DNA of 64,000 nt, taken from assembly GCA_013399015.1 (NCBI GenBank), contig VWZX01004906.1, positions 373,460-437,459 on the forward strand. The letters are read 5' to 3'. The notes below the pieces were generated by a model. The model had not been told where the DNA came from. It saw nothing but the letters and a program-made list of their open reading frames with translations, and did no database searches. Below, one piece after another: positions 14,101 to 24,408 of this stretch; the stretch's first letter is position 1, and each line of letters starts with the position of its first letter. A program made the translations under genes and the position numbers. The stretch comes from Galbula dea (Eukaryota > Chordata > Aves > Piciformes > Galbulidae).

Positions 14101-16031
14101 TGTCCTTGCTGCTGGCTTCAGGCCTGTTGGGGCATCTCCTGTCTGGGCATCTCTCCAGGGGTTCAATCTCAGTCACAACCCTCAGTTTGTGCCTCAGACC
14201 TGTGGAGTGATTTGGGCAAAACCCAACCAGCGTCACCTCTCTGTGGACCCATATGGCAGTGCTCTGGCTCTTGACCAGCACCGGTCCTGTGCTGGGCTCC
14301 TGCACATCTCTCCCCTGCCATCAAGGTGCTGCAGCATTTCCAAAGAAGGTCAAGGAAACTAGTGAAGGGTCTAGAGCACAAATACTATGAGGAGTGGCTG
14401 AGGGAAGTGATGTTGTTTGGCCTGAACAAAAGGAGGCTCAGGGGAGACCTCACTCTCTCCAACTCCCTGCAAGGAGATTGGATCAGGATGAGTCTTGGTC
14501 TCTTCTCCCAAGTAATAAGTGATAGGACAAGAGGAACAAGACTTCAAGTTGCACCAGGAGAGGTTCAGATTAGATATTAGGAAGAATTTCTTCCCTGCAA
14601 GAGTTGTTAGGCATTGGCCCAGGCTGCCCAGGGCAGTGGTGGGGTCACCATCCCTGGAGGAGTTCAGAAAACTTGTAGATGTGGTGCTTGGGGAGGTGGT
14701 TTAGTGGTGAACATGGGGGTGTTAGGTGGATGATGGAACTTGATGATCTCCAGGTCTTTTCCAACCATAATGATTCTGGAATTCTAAGGGCTGGATCTGT
14801 CTGCAGACAGGCAGAAGCACCGAGGGCAGCACCTTGTGCCTGCGTGCAGGATCAACTCAGGCACCTTCCTAGTATGCCGTGCAGGGTGCAGACCCCACAG
14901 CTCTTCCCTGCAACCTCACTGCTGGCACACAGGATGCAGCCAGAGATCGGTTTTCCTTCTGTTCCCCTCTGCCCTCCCTCGGGGGCAGCCAGCTCCTTGC
15001 CTCTCCGCGATAAATGGATTGCAAACCCATTCTGCTAATGCAGCCAGGCTGTCCATTACCGGCACCGTCTCCAGTTGGGGGGATGGGACCGGCCTGCTCA
15101 GCGCTGGAAGCAGCTCAGCATTGCTGATGAGGTCCTGTCTGCTTTTAAGTCATCAATATTTTGCTGTAATGTGCATTCCAGACGCTGCAGACAGGCTGTG
15201 GCTCTCCTCGGAGACGCAAATTAATAACAACAGGGCCATTAGCCCGTCACTTGGAATCAGCGCTCGTGGCCGGACCTGCCCGGTGCAGCCTCGCGTGGCT
15301 CGGTGCCCATGCGGTGCCGGGAAATGGCCTTGCTGCGCTGAGCGGGTTTTATGGAGCCTGCAGTGTTGGCTGGGGCAGGGGAGGGGGAGGCAACATCCTG
15401 CTTTGCAACGGTGAGGCTGGAGATCTGTGTTCTGAAGTCCTCCTGTGAGCAGAAGGGGTTTTCATGGATGTGAGGGGTGAAGGCTGTTGCCCCTATGTTA
15501 CCCTGCAGTGAGAGGCCCCACTGCTCCTGAGCGGGTTATGCCTTGGTGCTATCCTTGTCCCCAGATAGAGCCTTTACACCCCGCTGCATGGGCATGGTCC
15601 CTGGTGGGGGGCACACACACACACACAGTGCAGTGTAGCTGGCCACATCCCTCCGTTGTGCCATGGGCTTCATCTGGAGTTGGCTGAGAGCGGGATGGTG
15701 TGGGCAGGACCGTGGCTGGGGGCAGGAGGCAGCAGTGTCCCCCACAGCTGCAGGGGAAGGCCACCTGTTTCACGGGGGTCAGGAGCTGATGGGAGGCTGG
15801 ACCCCAGCTGCACTCCCTAACCCTGCCTTGATCTCTCCTTGCAGGAGCAGCCAGGGCTTCATGCACATGAAACTGTCCCGGACCCAAGAGAACAAGTATG
15901 TGCTGGGTCAGCACAGCCCGCCCTTCGACAGCGTGCCGGAGATCATTCATCACTACGCCAGCCGCAAGCTGCCCATCAAGGGGGCTGAGCACATGTCCTT
16001 GCTTTACCCAGTGGCTATCCGTACCCTATAG
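5017..16031 (+). CDS. SHF: SHF, SH2 domain-containing adaptor protein F (3' six coding exons, 5' end missing)
   Basis: Joined exons 5017-5146, 6240-6458, 8060-8197, 11291-11462, 11830-11949 and 15845-16031 give 966 nt: 321 residues plus TAG. Every junction is AG/GT and the frame holds throughout. Tyrosine motifs come first: EDYADPF near residue 7, YMEPYEAQ near 32, YDTPYEP near 61 and YDQPWEWKK near 100. A proline-rich linker (DLPWPPPVGQLD) follows, then an SH2 domain from W221, with the phosphotyrosine-binding Arg in SYLVRNSE at R246, running almost to the C-terminus. SHB, SHD, SHE and SHF are cytoplasmic adaptors that couple receptor tyrosine kinases to effectors; SHF has been linked to PDGF-receptor signalling. 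SHF is preferred over SHB and SHD because ERISKAFA followed by IKVIKDLPWPPPVGQL, and the C-terminal PVAIRTL, match SHF as I remember it. The start codon is not in the window as far as I can see. Confidence 0.92.
5147..6239 (+). other. SHF intron
   Basis: Phase-1 GT-AG intron of 1.1 kb. No repeat or internal gene is recognised. Confidence 0.85.
6240..6458 (+). CDS. SHF: SHF coding exon: YDTPYEP and YDQPWEWKK motifs
   Basis: 219 nt, phase 1 to phase 1, acceptor CTGCCAG and donor G|GTGAGT. It encodes EIRQKG through ERISKAFA. The acidic DDERPPEEYDQPWEW block is a hallmark of the SHB/SHD/SHF family. Confidence 0.92.
6459..8059 (+). other. SHF intron
   Basis: 1.6-kb GT-AG intron ending in a long pyrimidine tract (about 7,985-8,055) before CTAG. 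About 6,880-7,030 is rich in TAAT-type cores and looks like a possible conserved regulatory element (see findings). Otherwise nothing is recognised. Confidence 0.8.
8060..8197 (+). CDS. SHF: SHF coding exon: proline-rich linker
   Basis: 138 nt, phase 1 to phase 1. It encodes VEIKVIKDLPWPPPVGQLD and a Ser/Glu/Pro-rich stretch ending SYEDAN. The IKVIKDLPWPPPVGQLD segment is the clearest SHF-specific signature in the gene and a plausible SH3 ligand. Confidence 0.9.
8198..11290 (+). other. SHF intron, with possible old LINE relics
   Basis: 3.1-kb GT-AG intron. About 9,640-9,860 has the texture of a very old CR1/LINE fragment, but I cannot align it with confidence. About 10,490-10,590 is a short AT-rich block in GC-rich surroundings. 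No internal gene is seen. Confidence 0.6.
11291..11462 (+). CDS. SHF: SHF coding exon: basic/Ser-rich linker before the SH2 domain
   Basis: 172 nt, acceptor TCTTGCAG and donor TG|GTGAGT, entering in phase 1 and leaving in phase 2. It encodes GPLEGLGYGR through ALPLESQ. The DPALPLE motif directly precedes the SH2 domain across the family. Confidence 0.9.
11830..11949 (+). CDS. SHF: SHF coding exon: N-terminal half of the SH2 domain
   Basis: 120 nt, phase 2 to phase 2. It encodes WYHGAISRTDAE and SYLVRNSETSKNDFSLSL. The Arg of SYLVRNSE is the conserved beta-B5 residue that contacts phosphate. The split codon joining to the previous exon gives Cys before WYHG. Confidence 0.93.
14319..14787 (+). 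mobile_element. CR1 LINE fragment (3' end)
   Basis: Degenerate reverse-transcriptase C-terminus followed by the CR1 3' UTR. Visible signs are the GGCTGAGGGAA / AGGAGGCTCAGGGGAGA block, the GGACAAGAGGAA block, the GATGATCTCCAGGTCTTTTCCAACC tail and a terminal ATTCT octamer relic. It is 5'-truncated, as is usual for CR1. Confidence 0.85.
15612..15627. repeat. (CA)8 microsatellite
   Basis: Short CA dinucleotide run in the last SHF intron. Confidence 0.9.
15845..16031 (+). CDS. SHF: SHF terminal coding exon: C-terminal half of the SH2 domain
   Basis: The acceptor is CCTTGCAG at 15,844 and the stop TAG is at 16,029-16,031. It encodes SSQGFMHMKLSRT, GQHSPPFDSVPEIIHHY and the C-terminus AEHMSLLYPVAIRTL. 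The protein ends at the SH2 domain, as in mammalian SHF. Confidence 0.93.
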
Positions 16032-16670
16032 TACTCGCCCCCTGTCAGTCAGGCTTGAGGCCAGGTGCACCTGAAACTGGCCCTTCCGCGGGGCCAAGCG
16101 CTGCCATGCCGAGGATGGGCTCTGGACTGGCAGCCCGTGAGCAGCTTGCTGGGCACGGCCGGTGCCGTTGGGGATTGCTGCAGCTGGACCCTTCATCCTG
16201 CTCTCTCGAGGGTCTCCCATGTGCTGGTTTGCCTGCTGGGACAGCACTGGGGGGGGAACCCCTGCGTGAGGAGCTGAGGGGGGTTCACTGGCTGCCCGCT
16301 GCCCTCGCCTGCCTCTGGGCAGAGCTTGGGACATGAGGACTGGAGCTGGGGCCTCGGAGAGGCCGGGGAGGGAGGGGGTTGTGCAGGAAAAGGGGGATAA
16401 AGCATCTGGCAGCAGGCTTGAGGGTGCCTCTGTGAGGGTGCCTGGCTCTGCCCCCAGGAGACAAAATAGCGGTGCCTGCAGGAGGGGAGGCTGGCAGGGG
16501 GGCGAGCAGGGGCCTGCCCAGGGCTAGCGAGGCACAGGGAGGTGGGGTGAGGGCCAGGCAGGTCGGTGGTGGCCCTCACCCACACGGGTGCTTGGTACTT
16601 ACCCCTATCCTTTGCCAAATGTAAATAGTGACCGGTCTTGGCTGCACGTGCAGCACCACTGCCTAATAAA
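16032..16670 (+). other. SHF: SHF 3' UTR
   Basis: GC-rich, about 640 nt from the stop codon to the AATAAA. No interrupting repeat is seen. Confidence 0.75.
16665..16670 (+). terminator. SHF poly(A) signal AATAAA
   Basis: Canonical hexamer in the sequence CCTAATAAAGC, followed within 30 nt by GT-rich DNA, about 635 nt after the stop codon. Confidence 0.8.
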
Positions 16671-18384
16671 GCGGTGCTTGGTCACCTCCTGCTCCGTAGG
16701 GACCGTGTGCCTGCATCCCACCCCCTTGAGTAGGGGCTGGGGGTAGCAAAATGCAGGGAGGGGATTTTATTACACAAAAGCTCCAAGTGATTGGAATTTT
16801 TTCCTTCGCTCTTGCATGCGCTGAGACCCATATGGCCGAGCGGTCTGGCCTGCTCACCCGTCTGACACTTGCTGGTCATGTCCTTGCTATGTCTTTGGGA
16901 CCCTTCACAGGCAGTGATGAGCTGACTTTGGACCTGCCTGTTATTCCCTGTAGAAGGTGGTGCTCTTTGGGATCTTTTACCTCCTCGTTTTTCTTCACCC
17001 TTTGTAAGTCTTAAGCAAAATCCTTGCATTTCACAGCCTCTTCTTCTCCTCTGGTTATTTACTGGCTCCAGGTGTCTTGCTGACACCTGGTCTTTGGGTC
17101 AGCTTGCTCCTTCTTTCCACCTGGCTGAAGCTACACCTGGTGCTTTGTAGCATTTAATGCATACCTAGCCTTTTTAACCTTGTTCCTTAGTGTTGCCACT
17201 GTACCCACACATGTGCACGTCCTCCTTCCGTGCTCCAGACAAAGCGCGGGCTCGCTGTTACTCCCCTGCAGCGCTCTCCCTCTTTCCTCTGCTCCCTGGG
17301 TGGTCCTGCCATGCTCTGCAGAGAGGATGGTGGCAGTGAATTTGTTGCTGGACCAGCAAGACCTTTTGCATCAGCAGAGCAAAGTGCTTGGGACGTTGGT
17401 GGGATTGTGTTAGCAGTGGCTTGGTGATGGCTTTGTGAAAAAGCAGCATCCTCCCCACTGCCTGCTCTCAGGAAGGAGCTGGTCCTGCTGGTTTCTTAAG
17501 GGGGATGGAGGTGACTGATGGGACTGCAGGGACCTTGTGTGGGTGAGTGCTGCAGCTACAGCAGGATCCCTGTTCTTCCATCCAGGACTCGGGGGTCTTC
17601 CAGGCTCAGTGTGTAGGCAGGGGATCGCTGGTCTTTGAGCTGCTGTGGGGACTGTCTGGTACAGCCAGTGTAGTCCCTGAGCGCCTGCCGTGGTTGGGAG
17701 CTAGCAGAAACTGCGGTGGTTTGTTCCAGGATGCCTCAGCCTCTGCCAGTCCTTAAAAGGCAGTGGTTTGAGCTTGTGGAGCTCCCGGTGTCTCCTTACA
17801 GCCCTGCTTGGCTGCTGGCAGCTCCCCTGCTGCTTCTCTCCATCCCAGAGAGGCATCTTGTCTGGTGGGGACAGAGGTGACTCCAGCTGGAGGGTGTTTC
17901 TCCTGGCAGTGCCATACCAGCGGCTGCAGGAAGGGCTGGAGTTGCAGAAAGCTGCAGAGATGCTCTGGGGTGCCCTTGCTGCATTAAAAGGCCCTTAGCA
18001 CCCCTGCTGTGCCCTGGCAGCTCTACTCTGCCTTCTCTTCGGTTATGGCTGGGAAAACAGAGGTTTCTTGTGTCCGTGCAGCTGGGGAATGGAGGCACAG
18101 GACAGACTCCTCATGTCTTGAGGGGTTTTTTTTGTGGAGAAACTGTGGCAGGGAGCTAACTGCCTGGCAGCCACTGCTGGCTGTATCAGCAAGCTTGTAG
18201 CCATATAGTGAAATCCTGCCCAGGCACCCTGGCCCCATCCTAGAGGCATCCCTGCTGGGTGCCAAGAGGTGTGAGACCTCTGGGCATTGCACCAGCTCCC
18301 CAGAAACAGTCATGGACCAGCAGGACTGCTCTGGATCTGGGGTTTGTGTCCAAGTGCTTTGGCTAAGCAGCTCTCAATCCTCCC
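16671..18384. other. Intergenic DNA
   Basis: No gene, RNA or clear repeat is recognised in this 1.7-kb stretch. Confidence 0.5.
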
Positions 18385-18690
18385 CATGGCAGTTGCATCC
18401 CTCCTCAGCCCTCTCTTCTCCAGGTTAAAGAAGCCCAACTCCTCAAGCATCTCCTTGTTCTCTGGCTGTGACCATCCTAGTGACCCTCTGTAGGACTCTC
18501 TCCTTCTACTTGGGATCCAAAACTGGACACAGTATCCACATGTAGCCTCACCAGTGCCAAATAAAGGGAAATAACCACTTCCTTTGACCTGGCTATGCTC
18601 GTATCATAACTTGGTTTGTAAGGAACCTCAGGAGGTCTCTAGGCCACCCTCCTGGCTCCAAGCAGTGTTAGCATTGACCAGAGTCAAGAG
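18385..18690 (-). mobile_element. CR1 LINE fragments (two abutting 3' ends)
   Basis: Read on the minus strand, 18,385-18,605 matches the CR1 reverse-transcriptase C-terminal region (TCCAGTTTTGGATCCCAAG and CTGGAGAAGAGAGGGCTGA). Next to it, 18,605-18,690 carries a separate CR1 3' terminus with the GACCTCCTGAGGTTCC tail. The boundary between the two is approximate. Confidence 0.75.
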
Positions 18691-20539
18691 CAACTTTTTT
18701 GTGGAGAGAAGTTGAACTGCCCTGAGCCTGGGTAGGTTTTTTTGTTTTTCTTCCCCTGTTTCTTGGGTTACCAGGAGAGATTGGACATCAGGGATTGAGA
18801 GCTGCAGATTCACTGCAACCTGCTGGCAACACTTCAGCCTTCAGCTCCATGCAGTCCCTCGTGTGTTGGAGGAGGCCCAAGAAGAAAGATGTAGAAGTAG
18901 GGTGGAGGATGCAGAGCCATAGTGAAGAGCCAGCCCACAGCTTGACATTGGGTCAAGGGATGGAGCTGATCTTCTCAAATAGGGCAGATCCAAGCAGGTC
19001 CAGGGTCCAGTTTGGACCCAGGGTGTCTCATATTCACAGAAAATACGTGACTCTGGGTCTGACTGGTGCATTGCATTCTCTGTGATGGGAGCTGATCAGG
19101 AGCTCCTCAGAAAATCTGAACTGAGTATCTCTTGCAAGGATATTTTAACGCTACCTTTGCCATCCCATGGCTGAAGTTAGTGCTGTTTGAGAAGGAGGTG
19201 GGTGGGAGCAGCCATGCCACAGGGCTAGAGAGGTGACAGGGATCTCCATTCATGAGGATTGTAATCCTCAGGATGAATAAGGACTTGAGCAACCTGCTTT
19301 GGCTTTGAAGTTAACCCCGTTGGGAGCATGAAGGCTGACCAGAGACCTTTGTCTACAGCAGTTCCCAATCCACTTGTCCCAGCAATCCCCGTGTCCTTGC
19401 TGCTGCCTCTCTTCTCTGTCCCTCCTCCCTGCAAGTGAAACAGCTCTGCCATTCATTGCCTGATCTCTAGTCCTTTGCTAAGCCCTCTGTGTTCTCTGAG
19501 CTGGTTGAGTATGCAGCAGGCCCTGATAATGAAGGAAGTTTGTTTTGTAATTGGATTAGCACTGCTGGGAACACGCTCTTGCAGGGCGGTCAGGGCTGAG
19601 CTGGCACAGCCCCGAGCCCTGTGCTGCTTCCGCTGATCTTGGGCCAGCTTGGGGCCGTGCCTACTCCTGCACAGGATGTCACTGGCCAAAAGAGGTAGTC
19701 TGGCAGGGGGAAGGCAACCGAGAGAGGTGAAAGATTGATTCAGGGCAGAATTGGAGCTTGTCATTGTTGGAAGGTGGAGTGTGTTTGCTGAAACTCTCTC
19801 ACAGCCCCTAATGTCTCCACCCCACTGGAGACGAAGCACTTTGGTTAGTGTCAAGCCTGATGTCGGTCTCATCAGCTACTGCAGCACAAGCCAGCAAGGC
19901 TCCTGGACACCTCAGAGGCTGGAGAGTGTCACAGGTAACTAACTGATCCTTGTGGGACTGGATAAAACCCTCAGATGTGTGTAGGGTGTGGTCCATCATC
20001 CATGCCTCTTCCTGCCCCTCTGGCCTGGAGAAGTTCCCTTAAGTCCAAGCCTAGTGACTAGCCCTAGCTCTAGCAGTGATGCTTAAGTTGCTTGAACACC
20101 ACTGAAAACAGAGTGCCCTGTATTCTTTTCCAACCACAGCCATCTGCAGAAGCATCAAATATCCCAACAGCTCAGCTGCCAAAGTTTATAGCAAAGGGGA
20201 GAAATTTGTTCCTGATCCCTGCAGGCTACCAGCAAAACGTGCAGTGTAGCACATCCAGAGCACACACAGGCATGTGGCAGGCACATGGCCCAGCTGAATG
20301 CCTCCTTTCAAATCTTCTCATAAAGACCAACATCCTTGACAAAAGGGACAAGTTTCAGCTCCTAACTCCAGAGACCACCCTTGCTTGGTCCCTTCAGTCT
20401 GATGCTTCCCCAGCATTTTCTCAAACCAGTTACTGGAAGGCTGTTTGAAAATTGGGATCCCAAAACATCATGCTTGGATGCTTCTACCTAATTGTCAGTC
20501 TACACTTGTGAGCAGTTCTCTCCCTTTCCTGGCACAGTT
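18691..20539. other. Intergenic DNA
   Basis: No gene or clear repeat is recognised. Confidence 0.45.
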
Positions 20540-21300
20540 TTGGAGGCATATCTTTTAGACTTGAGAAATGGGCCCATGTGAACCTCATGAAGCTCAGCAA
20601 GGCCAAGTGCAAGGTTTTGCACCTGGATCAGGACAGTATCAATCCAGGCTGGGGGATGAAAAGATGGAGAGCAGCTTGTGGAGAAGGACTTGGTGCTGGC
20701 GAGTGAGAAGCTGGAGAGGAGCTGGCAATGTGTGCTCACAGCCCAGAAGCCAACTGTGTCCTGGGCTGCATCCCCATAGCGTAGCCAGCAGGGCAGGGAG
20801 GGGATTGTGCCTCTGCTCTGCTCTGGTCAGACATCCGCTGCAGTGCTGGGGCCAGCTCTGGAGTCCTCAGCACAGGAGAGGCATGTACCTGGTGGAGCAG
20901 GCCCAGAGGAGGCCACAGAAATGATGTGCGGGCTGGAAGCTCTCTGGTGTGAGGCCAGGCTGAGAGAGTTGGGGTTCTTCAGCCTGGAGAAGAGAAGACT
21001 CCAGGGAGACCTTACTGCAGCCTTTCAGTACTTCAAGGGCCTATCAGAAAGATGAGGACAGACTTTTTAGCAGACCCTGCTGTGACAGGACAAGGGGTGA
21101 TGGTTTGAAACTAAAAGGAGAGATTCCGACTAGATAAGGAAGAAATGGTTTACATTGAGGGTGGTGAGACATTGGCCCAGGTTCCATTCCAGGTCAGGTT
21201 GTTTGGTGTTCTGAACAATCTGCTCTAGTTGCAGATGTCCTGCTGACTGCAGGGAGTTGGACTAAGTTAACCTTTAAAGCTCTCTCCTGTGATTCAATGG
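20540..21300 (+). mobile_element. CR1 LINE fragment (ORF2 C-terminus plus 3' UTR)
   Basis: Successive CR1 landmarks are AAGCTCAGCAAGGCCAAGTG, GAGAAGGACTTGGTG, AGCCCAGAAGCCAACTGTG, CTGGGGCCAGCTCTGGAGTC, GGCTGAGAGAGTTGGGG, ACAGGACAAGGGGTGATGG and the terminal GGACTAAGTTAACCTTTAAA region. Several frame breaks are present. It is of the same subfamily as the copy at 37,190-37,620. Confidence 0.9.
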
Positions 21301-22914
21301 AAACAGCATACTAGGGCAGATCTTCCAGGTGACATCTTCCCACTGCCTTGCTACTGGTGTCACTGTGTCCCTCCTGAGAACACATCTCAGGCATGGTGAC
21401 ACCACACTCCCAGCCCTGCACTGCTTGCTGTTAACATTGGTGGGGTCATCCCAAGACTGGGGTGGAGGGATAGTGCTAGAAGCCTCTCTTGGCTCAGAGA
21501 CACTGCTTTTAGTACAACCTGTCATTTACTTGATTAACTGGTTCCTATGCTGCTATATCCATACCCATGGCTTCCAGCACTGGAAACTGGTTCATACAGG
21601 GTGCAAATCAAACCCCTTCCTTAAATCTAAATGTGCTGCACCACCTTGTCTAAGTTCATTGTCAAAGAAAAAATCATTATGTTTCACTGAGGCAATGTAT
21701 TTCTGATAAATTCTGTTTCTTCCTATCCTTTCCTCCGCAATCTCATGCAGCACCTTCTGGCTGACCCTCATCTCATGCATTCAAAGTGTGTCCTGATCTG
21801 GTGGTTGTGCCTCAGGCATTCTCTGTCCTTCACATCTTGCTCATCCTGGTGACCTGCACAGCTACAAGTCTTTCTCTTAATTTCCAGGATAAATGTGTAC
21901 AAGCTGATTTTTTTTCCTCCACTAAGTAGCAGTGCACAGCAAGCCCTGATCTGTGCCAGTGTGGGGCCGACAGGCTCTCTACACACGTGTGTGCCTTCTT
22001 CCTCTGTGCCAGTGTGGGGCTGACAGGCTCTCTGCACATGTGTGTGCCCTCTTCATCTGTGCCAGTGTGGGGCTGACAGGCTTTCTGCACGCGTGTGTGC
22101 CCTCTTCTACTCTCTCCATCTGGGGTGGCCTTGCTGCTGGTGTACACTGGGCTCTGATTTACTGCCCAGATGCAGCGCTGCAGCCTCTCTGCGCATGCAC
22201 AGCGTGCCCTGATTTACTGCAGGCAGCCAGGGTTACCTCTCTGCACATTCACAGCACGTCTGGTTTTAGTGGGGTATCTCAGACCGTGCACACTGTGCCC
22301 TGAGTTACGGAGAGGGCTCTTGCATCTCGTAGCCTCCGTGCAGAGCACCTCCAGTCACAGCTCAGCCATGCCACTGCTCCTCTCCAAGGGGAATAGTCTG
22401 CCTGCTTTGCTTCTTGTTCCATGCAAGTCTCGGACTTGCTGCATGTGCAGCGGGGAGGGGGGGGGGGGCACTGCTCACAGTGCAAAAAAATGCAAGAAGA
22501 CATCCATCAAAGGAGTGGGGGTGTCCTTGTTTGCAAGTGCATGTTCACCTGCCCACAGGTTAAGGGGATACAGGGAAGCTCGTGATCCACAATCCCCTAT
22601 GATTCTTGTAGGAATGAAGCACCTCAGTTTTGCTCTGCTAAAAACATGACAGCTCATAAAAAAAGCTGGAGAGGGTGGGTGGAGGAGGCCACAACTTTGG
22701 TACTGAGTGAAGACTGCAGTTTGGAGGTCCGGGCAAGGTGTGTGCTTTGAGACAGGAGGCTGGCTTAAGTAAACTGAGAGGCAAGGAGGTCACCACGAGG
22801 CTCCTTTCAGCGAGCTGAGGGCACATGCTGGAGCAGAAGGAACGTAAGCTTGGAGGAGATAGGTGCAGATACGCAGTATGACAGCCTACAATGAATTCGA
22901 AGGGCAACCTGGGA
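21301..22914. other. Intergenic DNA with tandem repeat
   Basis: Contains the 53-bp tandem repeat described separately and a 12-base G run at 22,457-22,468. No gene is recognised. Confidence 0.5.
21951..22109. repeat. Three tandem copies of a 53-bp unit
   Basis: Copies at 21,951-22,003, 22,004-22,056 and 22,057-22,109 each begin CTGTGCCAGTGTGGGG and differ at a few positions. A unit of 53 is not a multiple of three, so this is not a coding repeat. Decayed related motifs (TGCCCTGATTTACTGC) follow to about 22,310. Confidence 0.9.
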
Positions 22915-23092
22915 AGACGGGGTCAGGTTGCCCAAAGAGGTGGTAGATGCCCCATCCCCGGGTTTTCAGGGAGAGGCTGGACAGGGGGGCTCTGAGCAAC
23001 CTGCTCTAGTTGCAGATTTCCCTGCTTACTGCAGGAGGGTTGGACTAGGTGACCTTTAGAGGTCTCTTCCAACCTAAACCGTTCTATGAAGA
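22915..23092 (+). mobile_element. CR1 LINE 3' end immediately upstream of MZT2
   Basis: Only the CR1 3' UTR is left: CAGGTTGCCCAAAGAGGTGG, the CTGCTCTAGTTGCAGATTTC segment shared with the 21.2-kb copy, GGACTAGGTGACCTTTAGAG and the terminal TTCTATGAA. It lies directly against the CpG island. Confidence 0.85.
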
Positions 23093-23288
23093 CACCCCGA
23101 AATCTCCAGAGCGCAGCTTTACGGGCGGGAGAGAGGAAGCCAGCACCGGGGGGGGTGGGGGGGGCGGACCCCGGGCCCCGCCTCGGCGGTGGCTGGAGCG
23201 CGGCTGCCACCTGCTGGTCCGGGCGGGAAGAGCCGGGATGGGACCCTGCAGCGCCTGGGGGCGCTGACGGGGAGGCAGTCGCGCCGCC

Positions 23289-23428
23289 ATGTCGGAGACG
23301 GCGGCGGCGATGGCGGCAGCGATGGCGGAGGCGCGGCTGCGGCGGAAGCAGTTGCTGAGCGCGGAGGAGGCAGAACTGTTCGAGCTGGCGCAGGCAGCGG
23401 GCAGCGGGCTGGACCCGGAGGTGTTCCG
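23289..23428 (+). CDS. MZT2: MZT2 exon 1 coding part
   Basis: 140 nt from the ATG to donor G|GTAAGC. It encodes residues 1-46 and two bases of Arg47. Confidence 0.93.
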
Positions 23429-24376
23429 GTAAGCGGCGGGGGCGACCGCCGGTGCCCTCGGTGCCGCCGGTTTCTTCGCTGACGGGTGTCCCCCGCAGGG
23501 TGCTGCTGGACCTGCTGCGCATGAATGTGGCGCCGCTCGCCGTCTTCCAGGTGCTCAAGTCCATGTGCGCCGGGCAGCGACTGCCGCCGGGACCCGAGGG
23601 CGGAACCACTACCGCCGGCGCTGCGCCGGCGCCGCTCCCCGCCGACACTCGAGGTAGGCAGCGNGGGGCCCTCCCTCGGCCTCCCTGCTGCCCCGCGGCC
23701 TCCCCTCGCCTGCTGCCGCCCGCCCTGGCCGCCCAGCCGCGGGGAGGGGGCCGCGGAGCGGGCGGCTGGGCCCGAGGGGGGGTTCGGCCGGGCCCCGGGG
23801 GACCCGCTCGGTGTGAGCTGCGGGGCCGGGGCCGGCGGGAGCTTGCTCGGTGACCTGGGCAGAGAAAGCCCCAATAACCCCGGCCTGGGCCGCTGCTCCT
23901 GCTGCCCGCGCTCCTCTTTAATTAGTATTTATTCTTTCCGGGCGTTGTAGGAGCCTGGGAGCGGTGCCGTGTGCGTGGGGCAGGCTGTTGCAGACAGTTG
24001 TGCTGGGATGTGTAGCCTCCTGGCTCTGCCCTCCAAACCTTTAACAAAAAAACTCTTAATACGCAGTATTACACATTGCTGCTTCGCTTTATCCAACTCA
24101 AGAAAAAAACCCAAAAAGGTAAAGCTTCTGGTCCCTGCGGACTTCCCCGACACGGAGGGGAGCTGCAGCGCTTCCCTGCTCCGTCCCTGTTCTACCCCTC
24201 TGCTAGCGGCGGCCAGCGGTTTCGGTGCCTGGCAGGCGCTGTGGAGGTGGGAACACGAGATGGGAGGATGCATGGGACTGTCAACTAACAGAGCCACCGT
24301 TTTGGGGTCTAATTATCCTTCCATACTGCTCTAACGCCGATGGACAGTTACAAATGTAGCCCTGAAGCTGTGCCAC

Positions 24377-24408
<32 letters not shown>

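Larger units (their letters stand above)
11950..15844 (+). other. SHF intron splitting the SH2 domain
   Basis: 3.9-kb GT-AG intron. It contains a CR1 fragment (14,319-14,787), a (CA)n tract (15,612-15,627) and a block at about 15,000-15,260 that looks like a conserved non-coding element. About 12,690-13,170 may be another, much older LINE fragment. Confidence 0.8.
23093..23960. promoter_or_regulatory. CpG island promoter of MZT2
   Basis: CpG dinucleotides rise sharply at about 23,095 and fall after about 23,950, in contrast to CpG-poor flanks. The block covers the presumed transcription start, exons 1-2 and the short intron. This fits a housekeeping promoter. No TATA box is seen. A single ambiguous N is at 23,664. 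Confidence 0.8.

Noticed and set aside
5017..16031. Assignment as SHB or SHD instead of SHF
   Set aside because: SHB and SHD share the tyrosine motifs and SH2 domain but lack the IKVIKDLPWPPPVGQL linker, as I remember them. The exact match of ERISKAFA and PVAIRTL favours SHF.
22923..23874. Two long minus-strand open frames across the CpG island
   Set aside because: They are antisense shadows of MZT2 exons 1-2 in CpG-rich DNA, with Pro/Arg-biased composition.
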